Assembly: GCA_033065855.1 (NCBI GenBank)
Contig: JAVXUO010003001.1
Coordinates: 1,426,001-1,490,000, forward strand
DNA: 64,000 nt
Reading direction: 5' to 3'
DNA from: Escallonia rubra
Lineage: Eukaryota > Streptophyta > Magnoliopsida > Escalloniales > Escalloniaceae
Shown here: in pieces, positions 23,583 to 36,226 of the stretch
Numbering within the stretch: position 1 is the stretch's first letter
Layout of the letters: every line of letters begins with the position of its first letter
Notes under the pieces: generated by a model
Told to the model about the DNA's origin: nothing
The model's input: only the letters and a program-made list of their open reading frames with translations
Database searches by the model: none
Translations under genes and position numbers: made by a program

Positions 23583-24053
23583 GGGGTCTTGAGAATTCAT
23601 TCAAGGGAACTCTCATTTGACATTTTCACTTTCTTACTCTAGAATCAAAATCCTTTGGAATTCTAGAGAGAGAAACATACAGGACCTTGACTCTGGACCT
23701 TATCAGACTGTGACTGTCGTCGTATATTTACCGTGTGCTGTCGCGTTCACAACATTGCCACCCTCAGGCTCTGTCTGGGAAGCCCTTGGTCTCTGCCCTT
23801 GTTCCACCCTTGCTGTGTCCCACGTCAGAACATTTGGCATCTGACTCGGACTGCATTCCTTGTGACACATCCACATTGACTGCGAACCCACTTTCTTTGG
23901 CATAACAAAATTAGTAATTAATAATAGTATATTTATGAAAGGGTAGAATAATATAGAGTAATATTTATGAAATGGTAGAATTGTTATTGGAGTGATTAAC
24001 GAATGACGAAAATAAAATAAAATGATTTACAAGATTTATATTTTTATAGATAA

Positions 24054-27000
24054 CTAGTTGGGAGCACGTGCGATGCACGTGGGTATTCACGTTAGATATT
24101 TAGAAAATGAAATAAGAATTTTGTTACCTACCATGTGAGTTCTTCTGCGAACATGTGCTCAACTGTGCATTTTTATATTATGTTAAGAAGTAATTTCAGT
24201 AACCAAACAAAGTTCAAGAGTATATTATAATTACGTACAAAATAAACAGGCTAATTCTATAAAGTTCGATCACCGAAACATAACATATTTAAATTACTTC
24301 AATTCCTAATAGGAAGAAAACTAATTGAAGATGACATTTTAAAACTTTTTCAACTTTAATTTTCTTTTTCAAGGAAATTTCACAAATCTCTTCGTCGTCG
24401 ATCATCGTTGCATCTTCGAGAACTTCTTCAATGATCATTCGTCCTCTAACTCTCACATCTTTCCTTTTTTAATCCATTTTGACGACGAATGTGAACGTCT
24501 TTCTAATGCATAATTCCAGTCTTCTTAAGATTTTACAGTTCATGCCATTTTGCAAGTGTTTTTTCTCTTTTAAGTTAAGTGCTCTGTATTTCAAAAGAAC
24601 ACAACTTGTAAATAATGGATTGTCTCGTACCTCTTTTCTGGATAGTTTGAAATTTGCCACGCTATAACCCATTAATGTTTCTACTGCAACAAATAGAGTA
24701 AGGATTGTACTTTATCCTTCATCAACTATGACAATCTTAAGTATGTACATGGTTCAGCAAACAAGTAATTTAACAAATAATCCGTATAAGTTTTTTTTTT
24801 TATAGAGGCCAAATTTATCTTGGCTCATAAGCTATATCCTGATTGATCGGACAAGATGCACAGGTTACTTGTTCTTCAACGATGGTAACTCTCTTACCGT
24901 ATTTGTTGCAAGCATCAAACCAAGGATAACTTCTATTCTTTATTTTCAGGTTTGCTGCCTTACAGGAGCAATATAATTTTTATAAATAGTGACTATTAAT
25001 GTATACATCACTAAAAAGAGAGAGTAGAGATGTTAGCTTTACACATCAAATTTTCTCTGTTTAGAGCATGGTCATTACTATTTGATCCAATGAAAAATGA
25101 TATATCAGTTTCTAACTGCGTTGAGGATATATAAGAAACTGATAGTTGTGAAACCCCTATATGCATAGCAGTTAGTATTAGATAGAATATGTCGCCTTTA
25201 GTAGTAGTGTTAGGAATTAAACAATACCTTCATATGTAGTTCGTCTTATCAACATTCTTTTTGACATCAAAGTTATTCTTTATTTTGATAATTGTGGGTA
25301 TCATTTATTCATATAATTATGCCACCAAAGTAAATATTCTCCAGAGAAGTACTCCTCACTTGTCAGTCTCAAAATAAAGTCGAAAAGCATTAAATCATTA
25401 TTTGTAGCCCAAAGAACATTTTTATTTACACTTCATTGATTTGATTTCTCGCCGTATCTAACATGATTGTATCTTTTTTTTTTTATTCTTTTACTATCAG
25501 TCTCCGTAGGCTCTTTTATCTTGTTTTATCATCCATCTTCTTAGTGATTATTAGTGAAGGTAAGTCTTCCTTGTGCATAACACTACCCTTTGAAGCCTTT
25601 GCGTTTGATGTCATTCTTGGATATAGTTAAGTGTCGTATCAAAGCTTTCTTTGGCATATCAAGCATTCTCCTTCTCTTGGAATCACAAAAGAACCTCAAG
25701 ATACTTCTTGTGCCGAGGAGTTGATAACAAATTTCAATAGAAGCGATGATCTCAAACAAAAAAAGAAACTTGATAGTTCCCTACAAGGTAATGCTTAGAA
25801 TTTATCATAACTCCATCTAGCAACGGACACCAAAGAAGGAGCATAGCCATTTAAGATAGACTTCTCAATCAATATATACAGTAGCATTAAGGAAATGGAC
25901 AAAGTGCGGTATACAAAATTAATTATGTCTCACTCTCAACAAAGGCCTTGACCAGTTTCTGCTGGAGCCAATTTGTTGTTTATAGTTTTGAGTACTTTTC
26001 CTACTCGACATTGCAAGCGAATGTTGAATTCCATACCTGAAACTATCAAAGAGAGGGGAAGAGCGTTAGACTATTACCATTCTTTTCTCAAAATATGGAC
26101 ATTGCTTTTTAGTTTTTAGCAGGTTTCCCCAAGTATCTCCAACAAAACCTTGTACATTCTCTGGATTTTTCATTTTCAGTTACCTTTTCTACGCTTCTTA
26201 TTAGTAGCCCCTTGGGCTGTTGAGTTAAAAAGAAAACACATACTTTAAAGAAAGGCAAAAAAATGTGCCAACAAATTTGTTGCAAAGGTAATCATTTTGT
26301 TTTTAATAATTAACTGTAAGAGACGTTCAAAGAAAGTCCCACGACCTTCACAAGATTTTAAAGACTTCTGCATATTCCTAATATGTCATTTCATAGAATG
26401 AAATAGTTCTATTCTCTGGCTACGATGTGTACCTGATAACATATCTTTTAATTCTTGTTATCATCTCTTAGTTGGTTTGAGCTTGAAGGTTATAATACTT
26501 TAATATTTTTTTTGATAGACAAAGTGACTGAGGAGAGGGACACCATGAAAATGAAGTCTCTTTAGGACACAGACACACATGACCAAAATAAAAAAAAATG
26601 ATTGACTTTAAAAAGTGTGAAAACCATGTCACACTTATACACTCAATAACTCTTTGAACACCTAAACTCAAGCTCAAGTTGTAGCGAGTATATGTTGTCT
26701 CAGACTAACCATCAAGGAGAATCCATTTTTCAGGGACACACAACCACATGATTACAAAAAATAGGACAAACAACTCGTGATCAAATTGCTAGTATTTAAA
26801 CAAACAGGAGAAACATAATGGAGATGTCAATGCAAGACCATGTAAAAGAATTTCTTTAAAGACCCGAGGAAGACAATTGTTCCTTTGAATTTTATTCTAC
26901 CCATTGAGCTCGTTTGGTTTTGTGGCTCTATGAGAAAATATACCTTCATCGCACACGCACACATACATATCTATACATTAGTGTGTGTGCACAACTATCT

Positions 27001-28417
27001 ATATTTGTTTTCTCGTTATACTCTAGTAATCTACAACCATAACTGAAATCACTTATTAAAAGAAAATAAATAAATAAATAAACTTATCACTATCTAGTAA
27101 TGGTATAATAAACACAAACTTCTCAATCTCGTGGTGCATATACAATCTTCTTAATCAGGTTAGTACAAAGGAATGAAATGAGCGCAAACTGAAATGACTT
27201 TGTGTATTGCACTTACAGACTTTGTCAAATTCCGAAGTTCAGATGGCTGAGGGCCTGTAGAAAAATTTGATTTAGTAGCTAAAAGGGACTCTTGAGGAGT
27301 CCGCTACGATGCCTCTCTAGGTGAACTTCTTCTCTTCGCTTCAACTCGAAGAGCAACATCTGTCAATGCCAATCCCAATATTCCGAATTGGGATGATTCA
27401 GTCATATCGGGATAACGAATGTGTAAGTTAAACCTTAAAGACATATGAACTTAAGAAGAACTTACATTGACCGCATGTTTGTAAGCTTCCCAAAGTCCGA
27501 GCACACCTGATACTGAGCTAGTCCCAAGGCTTCTAATGATAATAATTAGAATATCAGAATGCTAAGATTTATTAAATACAGAGGAAGGTATAAAAGAGAC
27601 CAAAACGTGAGCTACATAATTGAAGCAAAAGGATGGGCTTACCAGAACTGCACGCGAGCTAGATTGATGATGGATGGGGCGAAGTACCTCTCAAGTAATT
27701 TGGGCCGTAGCATCTATATGCTGTTCATGGTCAACACTCGGCAGTGAAGCTATAGTGTACAGCTAATAAGTGGATCCTAATAAGTCGTGAACAAATTACA
27801 ACCAAGAAAATAAATCTGTAAATCCATCTTAAATTAAAAATACAGAGAGCATGAATTTACCTCCAATTTATACGAACGGTGCGCAAAGGCTGATTGGAGG
27901 CGTGACGAAGTAAATTGAACAATTATATGGTAGAAAGCCTCTCTTATCATCCAGCACTGTGGAAATGGGGAGTCGTTCATTCAACCAATTGCTGTACTTA
28001 ATTCATAGAAGATGCATGGAGTTATTTGGCATAAATAGCACCATAGGAGAGAGATCTTGAAGCGGAGGGGTTTGTAATACTTCATGCTATGGAGGTGGAG
28101 AGTCATCGGTCTAAAGAACTCTACCAATTATATTCGGGAAGATGGTGGAAGGAAGAATTATGGCCATTAAATGGAGGAAGATGGAAAATCGGATGAACCG
28201 AGAAGAAACAATGAACGGGGAGAAAGTGGAAGGACGCCAAAGAAGAGGCAAAGGGCATTCGCGTTATAACAGACTTATGTGCAAGGGTATCTTTTACCAC
28301 AAAATAGTTTACAAAGATGGGTTTCAAGGACATTCATGGTATAACTAATTTATGCAAGGGCATTCTTGACTAAAAAATAATTTACAAAATTGAGACTTTT
28401 AAAAGTAGTAATATAGA
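24054..28417 (-). mobile_element. Helitron-type element 2 (about 4.4 kb)
   Basis: On the minus strand the 5' end is TCTATATTACTACTTTTAAA (28417 leftward). The 3' end is the hairpin CACGTGC-GAT-GCACGTG (seen on + at 24065-24081) followed by CTAG (24057-24054), with A and T as flanking bases. It lies only 3 bp from the end of Helitron 1. The 4.4 kb interior is AT-rich with no replication initiator or helicase domain, so it is non-autonomous. I recognise no captured host gene in it. Confidence 0.6.
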
Positions 28418-28726
28418 TAGATACTTATATATATGACTTAATGTTCATTAAACACATTACAAAAAAATTCACGAAATTTTTTATTTTTATACAAAAAATA
28501 ATTACAGAAAATTTTTCTTTTTATTTCTTAGCTTTGTTTTTCTCTTGGACACACACACACACGCACATATATATATATTAACTAAGGGCAAAATTGAGAA
28601 CAATTACAAAATTCGTAATTAATAGTAGTATTGATGGAAGGGTATGAGTGTTATTAGAGTAATTAACGAAGGTCAAAACAGGAATAAAAAGATTTATAAC
28701 ATTGGTACTTTTATAGGTAGTATAGA
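28418..28726 (-). mobile_element. Helitron 5'-end remnant
   Basis: The right edge reads (minus strand) TCTATACTACCTATAAAAGT, a third Helitron-like 5' end. The stretch resembles sequence near 21640-21790 and 23905-24050. It is probably the 5' part of an element interrupted by Helitron 2. Confidence 0.4.
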
Positions 28727-28846
28727 TATATATAGATTCAGTCAAAATATATAAGTAAAAAACCTCCACGGGCTAAATAATAGAGCTATAATTATTACAA
28801 ACTTATTCGGAAACCCAAAATCATAAAAGTTCACGTGAAACATTTT

Positions 28847-30021
28847 CTAAGGTATCCTGTTCATGATCTTCCGCGTCCTACACATGGCCACGAGAGGCTC
28901 AAGTTTTGGCATGCTAACACCTTTCCCTTCAGTCAAATCAATTTGGTTTCCATCAACCCTCTCCCACTCAAAGCACTGAATCAATGACGCTAAGGTCAAG
29001 CCTACCACCCGTTGAGCCAGACTTGCTCCCGGACATGACCTCCTTCCTATCCCGAAAGGTAGTAGCTTGTGCCCCTCTACCTCTCCAGCTTCAAATCTCT
29101 CAGGCTTGAAGCTTGTAGGGTCTTCCCATACCTGAGGGTTCCTGTGAATGGCCCAAGCGTTGACCAACAGTATGGTGCCGCGTGGTACGTTGTATCCCCC
29201 GACTGAGCAATCAGCGGATGACATGTGCGGTACTAGCATTGGTGCTGCAGGAAATAATCTGAAAGTCTCTTGAATGATGCTGTGAAGGTAATGTAATTGG
29301 GATAAATCTGCTTCCTCGACCAATCGATCTTGGCCCACGTGATCATCTAGTTCAGCTCTGGCCTTCTTCAACACCTCAGGATGGTTAAGCAGAAGGGTCA
29401 TTGCCCATTCTATCGTTACTGCTGAAGTGTCTGTCCCGGCAAGCAACATAACCTGCATATCAATCAATCAACTTCAGTTAAAAAAGGAAGCATACGTGCA
29501 CACAGGACTGAGCCAGATGAAGCTGATCCTAAGACGTCCACGTCGATACATGAATGGCTAAGATCGACTTCTTATCTTAAAAACTCACCGAGCACCCATC
29601 TCTTGGGCAGTTGGTACAACTCTATCCAAAATAGCTTCTTTTTAGGAAAGAACATTAAAGTTTAGCTACCAACAGCCTCTATTTGATCGGCGAACTACAC
29701 AAAAAAAAAAAAAAAAATCTTTCTCGAATTAGTATTGGGCAGTCCTCTAACCAACATTGACATCGCGACCACCTTAGGCCACGGCCACATCACAGTAACC
29801 AACCACCGCCGCGTCACAGACCACACACCACCACCGGCATCACAGATCCCGCCACTATCCCAGAAAAACCACCGCGTCACATCCCCCAGCTCTGGCAGTG
29901 GTACAGGGCCGTGGCTCACGGTGGTGGTGGGCTTCTGCGTTGGTGGCAGTGGTGCGGTGGTGGGTGGACAACTTAATGCCGCTAAAGTAGCATCTTGTTG
30001 CTAAATGAACAGCTTTAGCCC

Positions 30022-30060
<39 letters not shown>

Positions 30061-30948
30061 TACCACTAGGAGGCCTTTGATGATTCGATCCGTATAGTAG
30101 TCCGGCTGTGATTCTTGCAGAGAAAGCATATGAGCGATCATGCTATCTTTACCTTCACCACGTCGGGTTTCATCAATAAGACCTTGCATGAACGCGTCCA
30201 TTTTCTTGCCAAGCCTGGCCAACTTCGTCTCCATACCCTTGTAATTAATCCAACGTAAAACCGGAAAGAAATCCCCGGGATTCGACACTCCACCATAAGA
30301 GAATGCCTCCTTTATGAGCTTCTGAAAGTTTTCTGCCTCGTCACTGTCCAATTCTTCGCCGAAATATCGCTTTCCTGCAACCATCCTCATTATGTTATTA
30401 ATGGTCAGCTCGGAGAGCTTAGACTTCAATTCCACCTTCGCGAAGCCATGGCGTGAATTTTGAGCCAATTTCTGAAGTAAAATCCCGATTTCATCTTTTC
30501 GAATGGACGCAAACATGTTGAGCCGACTTGTGGAGAAAATCTCGAGTGCACAGATACGTCGGAGGTTGCGCCAGTGGTCACCATAGGGGGATGCAACCAC
30601 CGTGGTATGGTCGTAGCCCAAGTGCTTGCCTATCGAAAAGGATGGTCGGTTTGCGAGTACGACGTCGTTTTTGGTGAAGCATTCCTCAACTACCGACGAC
30701 GACGACACGACGACAACGAGGCGGTTTCCAAATTGGAGGGAGATTACTTGCTGCCCGACCTTTTCGGAAAGCTTGTGTAGGGTTCGATGCAGAGGTGGTC
30801 GTAGTAGGTGGAGGTGTCCTATTACCGGAAGCGCCCCTGCTGGGCTTGGTGGCAGGTTTTGGTTCTTTGTTCTTGCTTTGGAAAGTAACCTGAACGCTAG
30901 CCATAAGAGGAAAATGGAAAGTGATACGGATAACCATGTAATTGCCAT
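28847..30948 (-). CDS. Cytochrome P450, CYP81-type, copy C2 (intact)
   Basis: Exon 1 is 30948-30064 and exon 2 is 29452-28847. The 611-nt GT-AG intron joins IIKGLLV to [10 protein letters not shown] in phase 0, giving 496 residues. An N-terminal hydrophobic anchor is followed by LPPSP, then WRNLRR, I-helix AGTDTS, ExxR Glu357/Arg360, FKPERF and the heme loop [14 protein letters not shown] with Cys435. All essential parts are present. It belongs to the same CYP81-type clade as B1 and B2 but to a distinct paralogous branch (it opens [19 protein letters not shown]). It is probably an ER monooxygenase; the substrate is unknown. The intron begins GTA directly followed by a CT microsatellite (30022-30060 on +), so the donor site sits at the edge of a variable repeat. 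Its broken sister is C1. Confidence 0.92.
30022..30060. repeat. (CA)n(GA)n microsatellite at P450 C2 splice donor
   Basis: This compound dinucleotide repeat begins 1 bp inside the intron donor of C2. C1 has only a GA run (7763-7788) at the same place. Confidence 0.9.
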
Positions 30949-30995
30949 GCTTGTTGGTTGATGTGTTCACTGTGTGAAATGGGAGATTATTTACA

Positions 30996-31005
30996 ATATA
31001 TATAG
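30996..31005 (-). promoter_or_regulatory. TATA box of P450 C2
   Basis: CTATATATAT-type box on the minus strand, about 50 bp upstream of the ATG. It is preserved in C1. Confidence 0.5.
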
Positions 31006-31398
31006 GTGTTATGCGTGTTATCCAAGAAATTATTGGCAAAATTTTGTTTAGTATTTGGCATCATGAGACGTGCTGGACTGTGGTAGATTAGTCTTGTTTT
31101 CTTTTGTTTCCGGGTCATTTTCTATTTAGACAATTCTACATGGTTTTCGCGAAGATTGACCACTTTGTGGATATGACAAACGTTGTGGGTCAAATTGGCT
31201 TTCCTCCATTTATACAGAACTCTCCGTGGCCATGACTTTTCACCTTCTCTCTCTATAGAATTTTCTCACTCTCGCTGGAGAAATATCTTTTGATGAGTAC
31301 TATGGGTTTGAAGTTTGAACTATTTTGGTGCTTGTAAGTTTTTTTTTTTGGGTATTGGTAAATTGGTAAAAATGTCCATTTATATCCCACATCAGGGG

Positions 31399-32783
31399 AG
31401 GCAGATCCTCTGTTGTAACTAGGGCTACAGCATAGGTGCTGTAGGGATCCCGTCCAAATTAATCTTATGCCTAAGAATTGGCCACGTCATCCGAATCACT
31501 TAAAACCTAAAAAAAACTTGGTTTGAAGACTTTCAAGGATTCGTTTGACAATTTTTTTTTTTAGTTTTCAGTTTTTAAAGAGCAGTTTTTTAAAGAGCAG
31601 CTTAAATTTTTTTTTTTTTATAAAAACAAGTGGGTGTTTGATAACCACTTTTTTTTTTTTTGTGTTTGGTAACCCTTTTTATTTTGACTTTTTTTTTTGG
31701 TGGTTTGCGGTGGCGGTGGTGGCCGGCTGCCGGTGGTCGCCGGCGGCCGGAGGTCGCCGGCAGTGGTCGCCGGCGGCCGGAGGTGGCAGCCGGCAGTCTC
31801 CAGCGGTGGTCGCCGACGGCCGGAGGTGGCAGCCGGTGGTCGCCGGCGGCTGGAGGTGGCTGCCGGCAGTCTCCGGCGGTGGTCGCCTGAGGTGGCTGCC
31901 GACGGTGGGAGGGTGGTGGTGGTGGTCTAAGAAAAAAAAACCAAAAGTGAAAAAAAAAACCAGTTTCTGGAGTTTTTTTTTTTACTCTTCAGTTTAAAAA
32001 CTGGTTTTTAAAATTGAAAAAAAAATGGTTACCAAACGCTCCTTTTTTTTTCAGTTTTTAAAAACTGAAAAAAAAAAAGAGGAAAAAAACCGAGTCAAAC
32101 TGGCCCTACAGTAGCCCTCCTCTCCGTCAAACAAAATTGAGGCAGACTTCTTTCTCTCTCCTCTCTCTTTGTGTTTAGATTTCAGATTTCTTCCTCTTCT
32201 CCGTTTAGATTTCAGACTTCTTTCCTCTCTCCAATTGCAACAACAGTTGCGAGGGTTGGATGTGGGTAGATGTAGACTAATGGAGGGTTTGGGTGATGGA
32301 GAAATGATGCCATGGGGGTGAGAAGCAGTGGTGATGGCGGCAAATCGGCCGTCGGAAGTGATTCCACCTCTGCGTGAGACATATCTTATAGTTGTATTAT
32401 GTTGACCAAATTTAATCTTATCACAGTATATGAATGAACATCAATTTTCCAGAAATTCATTGAGATTTTTTTTATGGCTTGAAATCCTAAGATCATGCAG
32501 GAAGAGAAACGTCCAGGTTGTGATGGTGGAAATGGGTGATGGTGGTGCGGCAACGATGTTGGGAAGAGGAGTTCCTACCATGCGGTGGGGTTTTGATAAT
32601 AGAGAGGAGGATTTCAGAGAGAGGAAAACAAGGCAACGATTTTCACGCCCTCTGTAACGTCTGTCATTCCTAAATGCAGAAATGGTGACGTGGCTGATTG
32701 TAGAGCGTCGAATTTATTTGGACGGCTTTGATCTCTCCTACAGCACTTCTGTTGTACCCCTAGCTACAATAGAGGATCTGGAT
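31399..32783. mobile_element. TIR element (copy 2), with later insertion
   Basis: Same element as 9125-9932, flanked by CCCACATCAGGGG on both sides. The inverted ends match well: GCAGATCCTCTGTTGTAACT, and the inverse ending CTACAATAGAGGATCTG. It is longer than copy 1 because of the insertion at about 31532-32105. Confidence 0.7.
31532..32105. mobile_element. Insertion unique to duplication copy 2, with GC minisatellite
   Basis: Copy 1 runs straight through at 9270, so about 575 bp were added here. Both ends have T-rich/A-rich inverted sequence containing GTTTGAC/GTCAAAC and TTTGGTAACC/GGTTACCAAA motifs. That suggests a MITE of the type whose ends read 'GTTTGGTAACC'. The core (about 31700-31920) is a minisatellite of GGTCGCCGGCGGCCGGAGG-like units. 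Open frames across it are simple repeats. Confidence 0.65.
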
Positions 32784-33141
32784 CCCACATCAGGGGGTTG
32801 GAACCCCTGCTTTACCATCCAACACATTCAATGAGATGATATGAGTACAAGAAGAAGACAAATCTATATGTTAAGTATTGTTTCTAATATACTCCCAACA
32901 CACTGCAAAGTCGCACATTCATTGAGTTCCTCTTGATCTTTTTCCAATTCAATACCATGTAAAGAAAGCGTCGGTCGTCCTATTCCTTTCACCGCAATCT
33001 TAGTAGGTTCATGAGGAAGCTATTATAAACCCTGTGATTCCTTTTCATGAACAAACTTTGGCTCCTATCCAGGTTGTAGGAATATTCTTCCATCACCGTG
33101 TAAATAGTGACAATTAATAGTCGCAGAGAGAATCTTCTCTA
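32784..33141. other. Intergenic, 3' side of relic D2
   Basis: Matches 9933-10287 of copy 1. No gene is seen. Confidence 0.4.
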
Positions 33142-33354
33142 CTACGATGTATTGCGTGACACGTGATATCCCCTGATTGAAAAATCATCGGCGGATTCAT
33201 GGGGTACCAATAGTCGTACCTTTGGAAATAGTCTAAAAGTCTTTAAAATGGATACCATGAACGTAACATAGTTGGGATGAATTAGCTTCCTAGCCTTCTT
33301 CAAGACTTCAGGATGACTGAGGTAAAGTGTGTTTGTTGCGGCATCTAACATGAC
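33142..33354 (-). pseudogene. P450 relic D2: first third of exon 2
   Basis: Same truncated remnant as D1. It reads [33 protein letters not shown] and GYHVSRNT. The I-helix Asp of D1 (AATDT) is Asn here, so it is still decaying. There is no exon 1 and no heme region. Confidence 0.8.
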
Positions 33355-34805
33355 CTGCATATCTTGTAAGCATACGTGTTTTTTTTTATTTATATAAACG
33401 ATGAGAATAGCATTTAAAAGACGCTGTTTAAGCGTTTGGTACAATAAGGAAACAAAATCATGACAAGCCATGGTTTTTGCAAAAGGAAAGTACACAAAAT
33501 AGACAAACAGAAGACTAAAGGTTTCCACATGAGGTTTAAATCAGGTGGCAGAGATCCTGTTGCAACAGAGAGTCGTTTAGTCAGTCTTGATAAACATCAA
33601 TCTGTGCTTGACATGCAAATGTTGCTAAAGATCTTGCCTCCTTTAGGTCTAGTACTGAAGCCCTGATCATGCTATAATAGTGAAAATCAGTAGCTATATA
33701 ACAAAAGTCATACAAAATGGTGCCCACCGTTGCACGGATATCTTCAGTATCCGATATCTGTGAAAGTATGAACGAAGAGTCAGTGAGTATAGTGAGATGC
33801 AGTAAATTATGTGTTAGAACATACATTTTGTGGATTGAGTTGTTCAGGTTCTAGTGGTGACTAATCTTGAAAATGATCCTGAGTTGTAGCGTGAGTCGAT
33901 GAATTCTCAAATCATACTAATTGCACAATTTAATCAATACTTTTGTATTTAAATAATTATGATCTCCTCAATCTAAATAACAAGAAACATTTAGCCAATT
34001 CTCTATCTTTTTCCTTTATGTCTGTTGTTTATTTTCTTGAGATAGTATCAAAGTCATCCTTCTAATATTAGCTTTCTTAATTCTTCAAAAAGGGCAGGTG
34101 AACATTCAAGCACCAAGAATAGCAGTTTTGGCATGGATCCATCAAATCCATAATTTGTCCATCATTCGAACCATCCCAGTCACTAGCTTGTTCCCATCAA
34201 ATTGAACAGAGCTAATTATCCATCTCGGAGTAAATCTATGATTCATGCTCTCATAGCCAAGAATGAACTGGCTTCATCAATGGATCCATTGAGCAACTTT
34301 CAGATGAAGATCAACCAACATAATAAGGTCTATTGAACCAATGCAACATCATGATTTTACCATGGCTCACTTACTCGGGGAACTTGATTTAGGGTGTGTT
34401 TGATAACGTCATTCAACACTTAAAACTGAAAAATTTTCAGTGATTTCAAATTAAATGCGTTTGGTAACGCACTTTTTTTATCACTTAAAATAATAAGTGC
34501 TAGGTTAATTTAAGACCAATATTTTTAGTCACTCAAAACGAGTCATGAGTTCACTACAAACATTCTAGTATACAAATGTCACACAAAGAGCAAAACAATT
34601 AGTCAGAAGTCAACTCTATCACCCAAAGCAATCAATAGTTTGCAAGTGAAATGGTAGATTTTTGTAACAAACTCTAGGACCAGAAAATCGTTAAAAATTT
34701 AGCCTTTATTATCTCAAGGGTAAAATGAGAGTTTCATTTCTTTCCAATTTTGAGATGAAATTTTTGGAAAGAAAGAAGTCCAAACTTTCCTCACATTTCT
34801 CTTTT
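33355..34805. other. Intergenic duplicated DNA
   Basis: Matches 10501-11947. AT-rich, with no gene or element end recognised. Confidence 0.4.
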
Positions 34806-36063
34806 GGGATAAATGCTCTTTGACCCTCTATACTTTAGGGCAGTTGCAATATGACCCTCTATTCTAAAAAAAATTGAACTAAACCTCCTTGCACTCAACG
34901 AAAGTGGACAAAATGGACGGTTTCCATCCAAATTAACATAGTTTTTGGGCGAAAAATGCTTGGCTCCCAGAACCTGCAACTTTATGACGAAACTACCCTT
35001 TTAACTTAATAAAATGCTAAAGACTTGCAAAAAATACCCAAAAAGTCACCAATTTCATTTCACTTCATTTACAGATCCTAGAAAATTTGTAAAAAGTGAC
35101 CATTTTCATTTTATATCATTTGCAAACATTCCTTTTAAAGGCCACCGCAAAACAAAAACCCAAACAAAAATATCGAATATTTGAATTTTTGAAATTTAAT
35201 TTCAAAAATCCGGTGGGCATAACCCGACCCATACGCCTCGACCTGCGCCCACCCTCTTCCTTAGAAAGTCACAGGCACAAATCCTACCCTACCTGCTCCA
35301 TGCCCACCTGACCCGACCCGACCGTGCCCTTTCCAAACCCAAATTCCCTCCCATAGAAACCCTAATCTCAATCAACCCTGCGCCGCCAACCTCATTCGGC
35401 ATCTCACGCCGGTGCACCCCGCCCCCCCCGCTGCGGCAATAGCTGCAGTGTCGGCCGATAGCCCCCTTCCTTTAATCGGCGACGCCGACCCCCTCCATTT
35501 CTCTTTCTTTTTCTTCTCTCCCCCCACTGCGGCAATAGCTGCGTTGTCCGCCGGTAGCCTCCTTCCCCTAATCGGCGACGTTGATCCCCTCCATCCCTCT
35601 TTCTTCCTTTTCCCCCCTCCCGCAACAGCCCCGCTCTTCCTCATCCCCCATCAGCGACGCCGACACCCCTCTTTCTTCCTTCCTTTTCTCTCCTCTAGCT
35701 CCTCGCGCTCCGCCGGTAGTCCCCCTCCCTCCGTCGACGATGGCGACCCCCCTCTCTTCCTTCCTCTTCTCTCCCCTCGCCATCTGCGGCCGCAACAGCT
35801 CTGCACCTCCGCCTCTTGCCCTGCCGCCACTGCTCATTGATTTTCTCTCCATTCTCCCTTCACCACCACTTTCACCCACCCCAAATGGTTTCAGAATAAG
35901 TCTTCAATTAAGAAGGGTAGTTATGACATTTTGACAAGTTCAGTTACGGCCGTCCATTTTTGCCCACTTTCGTTGAGTGCATGGAGGTTTAGTTCATTTT
36001 TTTTAAAAGAGGGGCCATATTGCAATCGCCCTAAAGTACAGGGGGTCAAAGAGCATTTACCCC
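34806..36063. mobile_element. Mutator-like element (copy 2)
   Basis: Paralogue of 11948-13162 with the same long TIRs and 9-bp flanking duplication (TTCTCTTTT left; TTCTGTTTT right, one substitution). The cargo matches copy 1, including the partial tandem repeat with GCGGCAATAGCTGC, but has extra bases and substitutions. Confidence 0.85.
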
Positions 36064-36226
36064 TTCTGTTTTTCTCTTTCCTGAAAAAAACTCACAGAAT
36101 AGGCAGAAAATGACTCACTTTCCTTTATTTTCCTCTCTTTCTTTCTTCTGAAAAAAAAAAAACTAACAAACAAACAGGCTACAAAAGAAGTCGACACCCC
36201 CAAAACACATTGCATAAGGTTAGCAA

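Larger units (their letters stand above)
21978..23905 (+). mobile_element. GC-rich LTR-retrotransposon-like insertion
   Basis: Composition changes sharply from AT-rich to GC-rich DNA. AT-rich Helitron sequence continues on both sides (ACAAAA on each flank). The right half contains a TATA box (23575-23582) and a downstream leader, then TTGCCACC and CTGTCTGGGAAGCCCTTGG near 23754-23790. The latter resembles the region just after the LTR in Ty3/Gypsy elements of the Tat group. I read it as an LTR plus a little leader, but LTR ends and a second LTR are not identified. Long open frames here are by-products of high GC content. Confidence 0.45.
20919..24050 (-). mobile_element. Helitron-type element 1 (approximate)
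   Basis: Read on the minus strand, the 3' end is a short hairpin (ACGTGC..GCACGT, 20931-20945) followed by CTAG (20922-20919), next to a flanking T. The 5' end is TCTATAAAAATATAAATC at 24050 and leftward, next to a flanking A. This is the Helitron arrangement: 5'-TC, 3' hairpin plus CTAG, insertion between A and T. A GC-rich insertion occupies 21978-23905. A second 5'-end-like sequence near 21740-21790 suggests a nested relative. No Rep/helicase ORF is present. Confidence 0.55.

Noticed and set aside
24054-28417. Autonomous Helitron or captured gene
   Set aside because: I looked for RepHel motifs and exon-like blocks and saw none. Open frames are short and AT-driven.
31545-31997. Open frames rich in Gly, Arg, Val and Ala repeats
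   Set aside because: They are translations of the GGCCGG minisatellite in a recent insertion.
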